Shown here in pieces: positions 8,201-16,242 of a stretch of 64,000 nt of DNA; position 1 is the stretch's first letter; every line of letters starts with the position of its first letter. The position numbers were made by a program, and so were the translations under genes. Location: positions 32,945-96,944 of the forward strand of contig JAAXKN010000014.1 of NCBI GenBank assembly GCA_025612375.1, given 5' to 3'. A model generated the notes under the pieces. It saw only the letters and a program-made list of their open reading frames with translations. It was not told the origin of the DNA and searched no databases. Source of the DNA: Ignavibacteria bacterium (GTDB taxonomy: Bacteria > Bacteroidota > Ignavibacteria > Ignavibacteriales > SURF-24).

Positions 8201-10132
8201 ATGAAATCCTTCTCTTTCAGAACACATTACTCTTTCTCCTTGTCCTTTTTGTTCATTTTTATTTTTAATCTTAACAGCTCCATGGCACAGGAGTGCGGCG
8301 AGTGCTCGCGCCCCAGGGTCGCTCTTTACGATTTTGCCATAAATGTCCCCAGGCCTTCGGAAGCTGATGCAATTATGCAGTACCTCAAACTCTTTTTTGT
8401 GGGCCCCTACGCCCGCGGCTCTGTAAAAGATCAATACCCCTACGGAAGCTGCATTTCTTTCCTCGATGGTGCAATGGTAAATGCATCCGATCTCCAGGGC
8501 GATACACTCCGATTCGGTCCCGAATACTCTAATCTTCCCCCGGCGGGAGCTGTGGAAAGCGCCGACTATATTCTGACGGGTGAGGTCACAGGCTCAAATG
8601 GCAGCTATACGGCAATGATATCTTTGGAGGCTGCATGGAGCAGGGAAGTTGTAGCCTCAGGAAGACTTCCCTTTACTTTATCTGCCGAATCTGCTCCAAT
8701 TCAAAGTGTGGGCATAGGCCTGGCTGAAAAAATATCCCCCCTCCTTTCAATTATAAGGAATTTTGAATTGGAGAAAAGAAATTCAGATACTAAAGTGGCT
8801 ATCCGGGATATATCGGCATCCGGCTCGAAGCCTGAAATAGAAATAAAACCTTCAAAAAAAGACCCTGATGTAAATGAAACTATCGACGTTGAAATTAAAA
8901 TGATCGACTGCGATGGCGTGCCCCTTAAGAACAGGGAGATCCTATTTGAAGGAAACGACTACGAGGGAAACCCCCTGGACGCCTCTACGGGCGGAAAATT
9001 TGAAGTGAAATCGGTTGTTACAGATGAAAGCGGAACTGCCAAGGTAAAGTTTACCACCGGCAGCCAGCAGACTACCGGCATCCTTCACGCTTATTATGTC
9101 CATGAAAAACCCTCCGGAAGGCCCGCTATGTTCATAGGGACTGAACTCATCAATGTAAAACAGCCTCCCGTAAAATACTGGAAATTCAATGCTCAGTTCT
9201 CAGAGTCCAGAACCTATCAGTGTGATACATCCTGGAGCAACGAGTACTTTGCAGGCAGAAGCAGCGAACAGTCTTCTTCATTTGCCGGCGGCCATGTTTC
9301 CGCTATACTTGAAAATATTTCCGATTCATCGGCATTCTTTAATTATGACAATGCTGTCAGGCACCCTTTGTCTGTAAACGGAAGCGGAAACTATTCGGAA
9401 TTTTCAACCTCAAAATCATTTGAATATATCACGGGAAAGCTCAATACGGCTGATGTAAGAAACGACAGGGTTTCCGGAAACGCATCAATAACAAAGGAAA
9501 TCAGCCTGTTCCTCGATTTCAACGACTCTACGGAATCCTTTACTCTTGATATTGGATATCCCGGCAAGGCAAGCTACAACGGAAAACTTTTTGGCATCCC
9601 TCCTGAAGGAGGTGACCTTGGCTGGCGGCCTTACGCGGGAGATGGCGAGGGGGGTGGCGCCGTCGACTTTTCCTTCTCTTCCACACCTGGAACTCATGTA
9701 AGCCGTTCCGACAGCGGTTACGCCATAAAATATTCGGAAACCGAAAATTCAACCGAATATACCTCCGGAGGAAAAGCATACGTAACCGTCCGCAAAAACC
9801 TTAGCGCTTTTCTTGCCCCTTACGATAAAACAACAGGAGTTGAAGAGAAACTGAGGCATGGTATACCGGATAACTATTCCCTTGAACAGAATTATCCTAA
9901 TCCATTTAACCCTTCAACAAAGATACGCTACAGCCTTCCCGAAAGGGCATTCGTGACGCTTAAGGTTTATGACGTCCTTGGAAGTGAAATAGCTTCTCTT
10001 GTCAGCCAGGAAAAGGGGGCTGGAAATTACGAGGTGGAATTTGACGCCTCAAAGCTTACAAGCGGAATCTACATCTATAGGATACAGGCAGGAAAGTTTA
10101 CTTCAGCCAGGAAACTTCTTCTCGTGAAGTAA
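8201..10132 (+). CDS. T9SS-exported protein, CsgG-like region plus Ig-like domain (paralogue 2)
   Basis: A 643-residue paralogue of the gene at 6050, with the same order: signal peptide (cleavage near SMA-Q), TolB/CsgG-like region with PRVALYDFAI and YILTGEVTG, Ig-like domain at about 215-330, variable central region, and T9SS sorting domain. An AGGAG ribosome-binding site lies four bases before the ATG. The N-terminal two thirds differ clearly from paralogue 1, especially residues 340-550. The last ~306 bp and the downstream hairpin are almost identical, with about six differences. Cell-surface or secreted location is expected. The partner or ligand is unknown; the divergent central region is the likely specificity part. 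Confidence 0.85.
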   Translation: MKSFSFRTHYSFSLSFLFIFIFNLNSSMAQECGECSRPRVALYDFAINVPRPSEADAIMQYLKLFFVGPYARGSVKDQYPYGSCISFLDGAMVNASDLQGDTLRFGPEYSNLPPAGAVESADYILTGEVTGSNGSYTAMISLEAAWSREVVASGRLPFTLSAESAPIQSVGIGLAEKISPLLSIIRNFELEKRNSDTKVAIRDISASGSKPEIEIKPSKKDPDVNETIDVEIKMIDCDGVPLKNREILFEGNDYEGNPLDASTGGKFEVKSVVTDESGTAKVKFTTGSQQTTGILHAYYVHEKPSGRPAMFIGTELINVKQPPVKYWKFNAQFSESRTYQCDTSWSNEYFAGRSSEQSSSFAGGHVSAILENISDSSAFFNYDNAVRHPLSVNGSGNYSEFSTSKSFEYITGKLNTADVRNDRVSGNASITKEISLFLDFNDSTESFTLDIGYPGKASYNGKLFGIPPEGGDLGWRPYAGDGEGGGAVDFSFSSTPGTHVSRSDSGYAIKYSETENSTEYTSGGKAYVTVRKNLSAFLAPYDKTTGVEEKLRHGIPDNYSLEQNYPNPFNPSTKIRYSLPERAFVTLKVYDVLGSEIASLVSQEKGAGNYEVEFDASKLTSGIYIYRIQAGKFTSARKLLLVK

Positions 10133-10148
10133 TAAATCATAATAATAT

Positions 10149-10182
10149 AAGAATGGGCGGATTTCACAATCTGCCCATTCTT
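10149..10182 (+). terminator. Terminator hairpin of paralogue 2
   Basis: Same stem as at 8000: AAGAATGGGCGGA pairs with TCTGCCCATTCTT. It sits in the 60-bp gap before the convergent YidB-like gene and may serve both genes. Confidence 0.6.
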
Positions 10183-10192
10183 ATATCATCTC

Positions 10193-10600
10193 TTACAGTT
10201 TTTCTTTTATGAAGTTAATTCCCTGCTGGAGCGTACTTTGCTGTGGCACATTGCCGTCGGGTGTCAGTTTGTCAACAACGTTCGGCAGTACTTCCTGCAG
10301 TTTTGATGCAACCGTGTCGGGCGACTGTCCCGTCTTTGTAGCCAGGTTCTGTATCCTTTCCTCTCCCATACCCTCTCTGATCTGTTCTTTGGATACAGGC
10401 TGGTTTTCACCTTTGCCTATCCACGATTGTATAGCACCTCCAAGTCCCTTCTGCTGGAACGACTGAATCATTCCCTGGATTCCGCCATGTTCATTATGCG
10501 TAAACATCTGCAGAAGAGCATTTGTTATGCCTGAATTCTGTCCGCCCAGGTTTCCCAGCATTCCGCCTGCCGCGCCTTTGATATCATCCATCAATCCCAT
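10193..10600 (-). CDS. YidB/DUF937-family protein
   Basis: A 135-residue soluble protein of the YidB-like (DUF937) family. It has the glycine-rich start MGLMDDIKGAAGGMLGNLGG, then GGIQGMIQSFQQKGLGGAIQSWIGKG and the C-terminal helices with LPNVVDKLTPDGNVP. The start at 10600 is preferred over the upstream in-frame ATG at 10615, because the GGAGGAG at 10607-10613 would overlap the latter but is ideally spaced for the former. The function of the family is not established. It is a single gene, convergent with the preceding exported-protein gene. Confidence 0.85.
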   Translation of the reverse strand: MGLMDDIKGAAGGMLGNLGGQNSGITNALLQMFTHNEHGGIQGMIQSFQQKGLGGAIQSWIGKGENQPVSKEQIREGMGEERIQNLATKTGQSPDTVASKLQEVLPNVVDKLTPDGNVPQQSTLQQGINFIKEKL

Positions 10601-10730
10601 ATTCATCTCCTCCATTTATTATTATAAAATCCTGCCCAAGGCAGAGTTATATTTAAATACTCCATATTTTCAAGAAATTCAAGGTCAAACGCCTTCGGCG
10701 TCTCCGACGTCGTACATCAGACCCTCTTCC

Positions 10731-10795
10731 CGTCGGACCTTCTTCCCGTCGGACGTCGGACGTCGGACGTCGGACCTCCCTTCACGTCGAACTTG
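10731..10795. repeat. GTCGGAC heptamer array, locus 1
   Basis: Four exact tandem GTCGGAC units occupy 10748-10775, with single or degenerate copies on both sides (CGTCGGACC before, CGTCGAAC after). The preceding TTCCC and following CT are also present at the arrays near 14988 and 34035. It lies in the 273-bp gap between the YidB-like gene and the transporter gene. The rest of that gap (10616-10873) shows no gene. Confidence 0.8.
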
Positions 10796-10873
10796 TTTTT
10801 TACTTAAAGATTCCTATTTTTCGGTATTAAATCCGTTCCGTTACAGTTCATACCACAATTCCGGAGCTGCCGT

Positions 10874-12439
10874 ATGGGGGAATCTCTTGAACTTAAAAGC
10901 CGTAAGATCGGCTTTGCACTTGGACTTGTACTGTTCGTGATAATAATGATTCTGCCCGTGCCCGGAGTATTTATACAGATGGCGGCAGACTCCCTTAAAA
11001 TGAACGCCTCCTCTCCTCAGGTTATGGAAGCCGCCTTCGGCACCAAAACCGTCCTTGCCACACTCGCTATAATGATCTGCTGGTGGATAACCGAGGCACT
11101 CCCGATCCCCGTTACTGCACTTTTGCCGGGAGTAATATTCCCGCTTTTTCACGTAACCGGGGTCTTCGGCGGAAAGATATATAATTTTGACGCTAAGAAT
11201 ACATTCATAAACTACGCCAACCCCGTTATATTCCTTTTCCTCGGGGGATTCCTTATCGCCGCGGCGCTCCATAAGTGGAACCTCGACCGCCGCCTGACTT
11301 TATATATCCTCACGCGCGGCAACCTGGCAAATAAACCCAGACTCGTTGTCCTGGGCATTATGTCTGTCTCTGCCTTTATTTCAATGTGGATATCAAATAC
11401 TGCAACTGCCGCAATGTTCCTGCCTCTGGGACTCGGTATACTGGGACTCGTAGGACTTGAAGCCGGAAGCTCAAATATGGGAAAAGCCCTCATGCTGGGC
11501 ATTGCATATTCGGCATCAATCGGCGGAATCGGAACCGTTATCGGTACGCCCCCAAACGGGATCTGCCTTTCTGTACTCTCGGCCTCCGGATATGCTAAGA
11601 TTAGCTTTGTGGACTGGATGAAGTTCGGCGTCCCCTGCGTAATGATCATGACGCCTCTTGCATGGCTCATACTGATGAAAATATTTCCTCCCGAAATCAA
11701 AACAATTAAAGGAGGTAAAGAACTCCTGCTTAAGTTTAAGGCGGAACTGGGACCCGTTTCAAAAGAAGAAAAAATAATTGCAGGAGTCTTCCTCCTTGCA
11801 GTATTCCTCTGGATCTCAAGCCCCTTCTGGCCATATATACTTCCTTCCTGGCTTTCGGACAGGCTTTCATGGTTTGACGAATACGTAATAGCTCTCTTTG
11901 CGGCATTCCTCCTTTTTATTATTCCGTCCGACGTGAAAAAACACACTTTCATTCTCGACTGGAAGGATTCGCAGAGCGTGGAATGGGGAGTATTGCTTTT
12001 ATTCGGAGGCGGCATTGCGCTTTCCGACGGCATGTTCAGAACGGGACTTGCCGGATACCTTGCGTCTTCATTTATATCCTTTGCCGGAATGCCTTCAACG
12101 CTTTTGATGCTGATATTTATGGTTGTAATGATAGATTTTCTTTCTGAAGTAACTTCAAACACCGCAGTTGCCTCAATGATGCTCCCCGTGGTAATCTCAA
12201 TAGCCAGGAATATGGGTAACGACGTCGTGGCACTTGCAGTCGGCGCCGCACTTGCGGCATCCTTAGGCTTCATGCTTCCCGTTGCCACACCGCCCAATGC
12301 AATTGTGTACGGATCGGGCTACTTAAAAGTGCGTGACATGATAAAGGCGGGCTTCATGCTCGACATCGCCGGCTGGCTTGCCGTCCTGGTAACTCTCTAC
12401 GTCTTCGCCTACCAGATCTTCGGCGTAATAAGACTTTAA
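10874..12439 (+). CDS. SLC13/DASS-family sodium:anion symporter
   Basis: A 521-residue membrane protein with about 11-12 helices. The two family-defining SNT sodium-binding motifs are present: SNTATAAM at 174-181 and SNTAVASM at about 428-435. They sit in two inverted halves, each followed by a proline-containing loop (IGTPPNG and VATPPNA). WWITEALPIPVTALLP near residue 71 is the classical first signature. The family moves dicarboxylates, citrate, sulfate or phosphate with sodium; the exact anion is not readable. The long loop after helix 6 (KEEK region) separates the halves. GGAG lies eight bases before the ATG. It is a single gene, with a hairpin after the stop. Confidence 0.9.
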   Translation: MGESLELKSRKIGFALGLVLFVIIMILPVPGVFIQMAADSLKMNASSPQVMEAAFGTKTVLATLAIMICWWITEALPIPVTALLPGVIFPLFHVTGVFGGKIYNFDAKNTFINYANPVIFLFLGGFLIAAALHKWNLDRRLTLYILTRGNLANKPRLVVLGIMSVSAFISMWISNTATAAMFLPLGLGILGLVGLEAGSSNMGKALMLGIAYSASIGGIGTVIGTPPNGICLSVLSASGYAKISFVDWMKFGVPCVMIMTPLAWLILMKIFPPEIKTIKGGKELLLKFKAELGPVSKEEKIIAGVFLLAVFLWISSPFWPYILPSWLSDRLSWFDEYVIALFAAFLLFIIPSDVKKHTFILDWKDSQSVEWGVLLLFGGGIALSDGMFRTGLAGYLASSFISFAGMPSTLLMLIFMVVMIDFLSEVTSNTAVASMMLPVVISIARNMGNDVVALAVGAALAASLGFMLPVATPPNAIVYGSGYLKVRDMIKAGFMLDIAGWLAVLVTLYVFAYQIFGVIRL

Positions 12440-12457
12440 TATTCTAAATTTTTGTGG

Positions 12458-12477
12458 GGGCGAGCGGCGGCTCGCCC
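12458..12477. terminator. GC-rich hairpin after the transporter gene
   Basis: GGGCGAG at 12458-12464 and CTCGCCC at 12471-12477 form a seven-bp stem with a six-base loop, 19 bp after the stop codon. It is followed by ATTATTTGATT rather than a clean T-run. Possible terminator or intergenic hairpin repeat. Confidence 0.5.
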
Positions 12478-12572
12478 ATTATTTGATTATCGGCGTTATT
12501 CCCTGATGAACGGTACTCCCATTCCTCCCTCCCATGCGTCAAAATGACAGATAAAAACCTTGGGGAATAATT

Positions 12573-14870
12573 ATGAAAAAAATTCAATATGCCGCCGTGG
12601 CACTGCTGTCTTTCTCCATGATCGCCCTCGAGCTTTCATGGACGCGCATTTTCTCGGCCGAATTCTTCTATACCTTCGCTTTCCTTATTCTTTCACTCGC
12701 AATAATGGGACTTGGACTAGGGGGACTTACACTCCGCCTCTTCCCTAAATTAAATGAAAAGGATAACCTGGGAATGCTCCTCTCCCTCTCAGCCTTAATG
12801 GCTCTTGCAGGACCTCCGCTGGTATTCCTTCTTAACCTCGACTTTACGCGGCTTTTCTCAAGCCCCCTGATGCTCCTGAAACTGCTTGCAACAGTTCTTC
12901 TTTTAAGCTCGTCATTTTTAATAGGCGGCATCGCGCTTTCCAAACTCTTCAGGAATAACTATTCCGATATGCCCAGGCTTTATATGACTGACCTTATAGG
13001 CGCGGCCATGGGAGTGGTGCTTTCAATTACCCTTATGAACTGGTACGGCACTCCCGTAACAACGTTCCTTATTCCGCTTCCCCTTATTATTGCCTCTTTC
13101 CTTTATAGCCGCAGATGGATGAAACTCCTCCCGGCTTTCCTTGCTCTGGCAATGATTATACTCTCTGTAAATTCCGAAAAGATGCTGGACGCCAAAGGAA
13201 CGGACAAATATAAGGGCGCTATTATCTATAAGCACTGGGATGCCATGTCGAAGATAAAAGCTTTTCAGTACGATAAAGACCTGATCGGAATGAATATTGA
13301 TAACGCCGCGTACACATTCACAACAAGATTTGACGGCAACTGGAACCGCCCCGACTCCATGAAGTTCCAGTTTGCGCTTGACGTAAGCTACCTCATAAAC
13401 AGATTTGACCACTGCCGCTTTGTTTCACTGGGTTCAGGCGGGGGAGTGGACGTCCTTCAGGCGCTTCAGGCCGGGGCCACAGAAATCCACGCCGTTGAGG
13501 TCAACCCCGAGATCAATTACCTCATGAAAGACGGCGGGCTTGCAAAATTCTCGGGCTACATTTACAGGGACCCCAGAGTAAAAGTTGTTACCGAGGACGC
13601 CAGGACGTACATCAGGCGCTTCCATAACAAATTCGACCTCATTTATTCTTTCAGCTCAAACACTTTTGCGGCGCTTACTTCGGGCGCATTCGCTCTAGCT
13701 GAAAATTACCTTTTTACAACCGATGCATTTAAGGACTACTGGAACGCCATGTCTGAAGACGGCTTTATGATGATGGACCACCAGTTCTACATCCCTCGAC
13801 TTACGGGTGAACTCATGGAAGCCTTAAAAGAAATGAAAGTTGAAAATCCTGAGCGCCACTTCGCGGTCTACGACGTTCCTAAAATGAAGCGCATGATGAT
13901 GCTGATTTCAAAGCAGCCCCTTACGCCTGAAATAATTGACCTTGCATTCGGCCGCACAAAACCCGAAATGGAAAACTTCAGGGTCGTAATGCACCCGGCT
14001 GCGGATTCCTTAAAAGGAAACCTGATAGACGTAATTGTAAACAAGGGGTGGAAAGAGGCTTCACAGAAAGCGGGGATTGACATATCCCCATGCACCGATA
14101 ACCGTCCCTTTACAGCCCAGTTGGGCCTCTGGCGCAATTTCTCACTGTCCAAACTGGATAAGATTACGCCCTACGACTTCAAAGGTTTCCCATTGTCAAA
14201 ACTGATGATCGTAATAATAATTGCCGTAATATTATTAATTATTATTCCACTTAACTGCGTTCCGTATTTTACAAAAGGACCCAGGCTGAGGCCCTATCCG
14301 TGGCTGTACTTCTTCTCAATCGGCATGGCGTTTATGATACTGGAAGTAATACTGATGCAGCAGTACACAATGTATATAGGCCCGTCTTCCTACAGCGTAG
14401 TAACGATATTACTAACCCTGCTGTTGATGTCTGGAATAGGAAGCCGATTTGCAGAAAAAATTCAGGCAAAAACCGCGTTTACCGGAATTATTGTGTGGAT
14501 CGTGCTTGACATAATTTTATTCAGCAGGATGTTTTATCTGATGGGTGACTTTTCAATGTTTGCAAGGATAGTTATTTCATCAGTAATGATTGCCCCATTG
14601 GGATTTTTCATGGGCATCCCGTTCCCGAAGGGAACCCTAAGGGTAAAAGAGCTCATAGACTGGGGTTTTGCCATAAACGGTGCCGCATCCGTATTAGGTT
14701 CAGCTCTCATAATACTAATAGCCATATCCTGCGGCTTCACCGTTTCACTCATCATAGCAGGACTTTTATATCTCGCAGCCTACTATCTCATCTCCACCCC
14801 CAAAGCCTGGGCGCAGGAAGAACAAAAAGATGAGCTAAAGGCAGTTCTAAAAGCAGAAGAAATATATTGA
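12573..14870 (+). CDS. Membrane-fused spermidine-synthase-like methyltransferase-fold protein
   Basis: A 765-residue protein. Residues 1-205 hold six or seven membrane helices (start AALLSF-like, LELSWTRIFSAEFFY). Residues 215-520 are a soluble spermidine-synthase-like Rossmann domain with the nucleotide loop VSLGSGGGVDVLQAL, the acidic EVNPEINY and the DLIYSFSSNTFA region. The last 230 residues have six more helices. Such fused proteins are common in bacteria. The usual substrate-binding acidic residues of true aminopropyltransferases are not obvious, so polyamine synthesis is uncertain. The cytoplasmic tail is lysine-rich. It is a single gene with no strong ribosome-binding site. Confidence 0.75.
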   Translation: MKKIQYAAVALLSFSMIALELSWTRIFSAEFFYTFAFLILSLAIMGLGLGGLTLRLFPKLNEKDNLGMLLSLSALMALAGPPLVFLLNLDFTRLFSSPLMLLKLLATVLLLSSSFLIGGIALSKLFRNNYSDMPRLYMTDLIGAAMGVVLSITLMNWYGTPVTTFLIPLPLIIASFLYSRRWMKLLPAFLALAMIILSVNSEKMLDAKGTDKYKGAIIYKHWDAMSKIKAFQYDKDLIGMNIDNAAYTFTTRFDGNWNRPDSMKFQFALDVSYLINRFDHCRFVSLGSGGGVDVLQALQAGATEIHAVEVNPEINYLMKDGGLAKFSGYIYRDPRVKVVTEDARTYIRRFHNKFDLIYSFSSNTFAALTSGAFALAENYLFTTDAFKDYWNAMSEDGFMMMDHQFYIPRLTGELMEALKEMKVENPERHFAVYDVPKMKRMMMLISKQPLTPEIIDLAFGRTKPEMENFRVVMHPAADSLKGNLIDVIVNKGWKEASQKAGIDISPCTDNRPFTAQLGLWRNFSLSKLDKITPYDFKGFPLSKLMIVIIIAVILLIIIPLNCVPYFTKGPRLRPYPWLYFFSIGMAFMILEVILMQQYTMYIGPSSYSVVTILLTLLLMSGIGSRFAEKIQAKTAFTGIIVWIVLDIILFSRMFYLMGDFSMFARIVISSVMIAPLGFFMGIPFPKGTLRVKELIDWGFAINGAASVLGSALIILIAISCGFTVSLIIAGLLYLAAYYLISTPKAWAQEEQKDELKAVLKAEEIY

Positions 14871-14883
14871 ACTCGAACACCGC

Positions 14884-14970
14884 GGGCAGGGACCGCTCCC
14901 TGCCCCAAAGCAGAATATTAACAGAGCATTTAGCATAACGCAATTGCAGAATCCCGGATGGATGACTTGT
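14884..14970. repeat. Hairpin plus single REP-like unit
   Basis: GGGCAGGGA (14884-14892) and TCCCTGCCC (14897-14905) form a nine-bp hairpin 13 bp after the spermidine-synthase-like gene, probably its terminator. A REP-like unit follows at 14948-14970, reading AGAATCCCGGATGGATGACT and ending TGT. It is nearly the same as 54758-54780. Both lie between convergent genes. Confidence 0.6.
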
Positions 14971-14987
14971 CTTTAATGGCTCTTTCC

Positions 14988-15058
14988 GTCGGACGTCGGA
15001 CGTCGGACGTCGGACCTTTTCCTCATGTCGGACCTTTTCCTCATGTCGGACCTTTTCC
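14988..15058. repeat. GTCGGAC heptamer array, locus 2, with 18-bp tandem repeat
   Basis: Four tandem GTCGGAC units at 14988-15015 run into two full copies and one partial copy of an 18-bp unit, GTCGGACCTTTTCCTCAT, that reach position 15061. The last copy overlaps the stop codon of the DUF6544 gene on the minus strand. That unit contains one heptamer, so the two repeats are of the same origin. Confidence 0.8.
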
Positions 15059-16174
15059 TCATTTATTGAATCCCATCTCCGTCACTTCCACATTCAGCCA
15101 CTTGTAATCGCCGTCTTTCAGCTTCCACGTTACACTGCTTTTGGCCGGAATCCTCATTCCGCCGAATTCTTTGTATCCGTCCTTGTCTATCTCTATATAC
15201 CACTTCTCAAGCGTGGAGCCTTCCTTGCGGAAGTAATAACGCATAGCTTCAAAACTTACCAGGTCACCATCTGAGTTAAACCTGTATACACCCGAGGCTT
15301 CAATACCCCCATAGGTCATCGTTGCCCTTGCACTTAATGAATCCACCTCTTCCCACCTTAAATAACTGCTTAATGCAAACGCCGGGAACCAGGTGCCCTC
15401 TGCTAAAAACCTCAGCATCGCTCCCTGATCTATGTCCTTGCCCTTTACATCCACTACCGGCACAAGCGACATCACTTTTATCATCATCTGCCCCCGGCCG
15501 TTATGATACATGTCGCGCCCCGTCATGTAAAGAAACGGATTTGCTTTTACGTCCACTTTCCACAGGAAGGCCGGCCTGTCTACGGTAAAATACTGCTCGG
15601 CCTTAAATGCCCACCAGCTTCCTTCGGGACTTGTACGCATCTGCCCGGTCTGCTTTAAGCGCACGGTCTTAACCATGTCTTTACCTATCACGTTTGAACG
15701 CCTCAGCCACTTCTGCACTGCGGGAGGAAGCCCTGAAATGTCACTGTCTTTTATAACTTCAGATTTAACGGGGCTCTGGGAGACAAATGACGGCAGTTCA
15801 CTATTAACCATCCTGCTGAAGCTCCAGTCGCCGTAGCCTATTACGCACATTACAAGAATGATTACGTTTGCTATGGTGCCGAACTTTGCATCGTGCCAGT
15901 AGGTGATAATAAGTGCCTGTGAAACGATAAGCGCAACTGATGCGGGAATCCACCACCAGCCCTGCTTCATAAGGTAAGAAATTGCAGCTGCGGCAAATAA
16001 AATGCATGTTAATAACCAGAGCAGCCCTGCTGCTTTAGCCATTGCTGCCGTCATGGGGAAAAGGGTTTTCCCCGTCAGCTCTTTGACCTCGGAAATCTTC
16101 CACTCTTTTAAGAAACCTAAAAGATGTATAAACCCATGTATAAATACTATAAAAGAAAAAATAAACTTCAGCAT
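15059..16174 (-). CDS. DUF6544-family membrane protein
   Basis: A 371-residue protein. The first ~125 residues contain four membrane helices (IHGFIHLLGFLKEWK after the first). The remainder, from GLPPAVQKWLRRSNVIGK, is a soluble beta-rich domain with RLKQTGQMR, AEQYFTVDRPAFLW and SSYLRWEEVDS, the recurring DUF6544 pattern. The family function is unknown. The soluble domain is reminiscent of lipid- or lipoprotein-binding half-barrels, but this is speculation. An AGGGG ribosome-binding site lies five bases before the start. The stop codon lies inside the 18-bp tandem repeat of the flanking array, so the very C-terminus may be repeat-derived. Confidence 0.75.
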   Translation of the reverse strand: MLKFIFSFIVFIHGFIHLLGFLKEWKISEVKELTGKTLFPMTAAMAKAAGLLWLLTCILFAAAAISYLMKQGWWWIPASVALIVSQALIITYWHDAKFGTIANVIILVMCVIGYGDWSFSRMVNSELPSFVSQSPVKSEVIKDSDISGLPPAVQKWLRRSNVIGKDMVKTVRLKQTGQMRTSPEGSWWAFKAEQYFTVDRPAFLWKVDVKANPFLYMTGRDMYHNGRGQMMIKVMSLVPVVDVKGKDIDQGAMLRFLAEGTWFPAFALSSYLRWEEVDSLSARATMTYGGIEASGVYRFNSDGDLVSFEAMRYYFRKEGSTLEKWYIEIDKDGYKEFGGMRIPAKSSVTWKLKDGDYKWLNVEVTEMGFNK

Positions 16175-16242
16175 TATATCCCCTCAAAAAAATTTTTTCA
16201 GGGATAAAACTCCGTATTTTTCCTCCTATAATCAAGCGTTCA

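Noticed and set aside
11212..12297. 361-residue reverse-strand frame opposite the transporter
   Set aside because: Ser/Pro/Ile-rich shadow of a strongly supported membrane-transporter gene.
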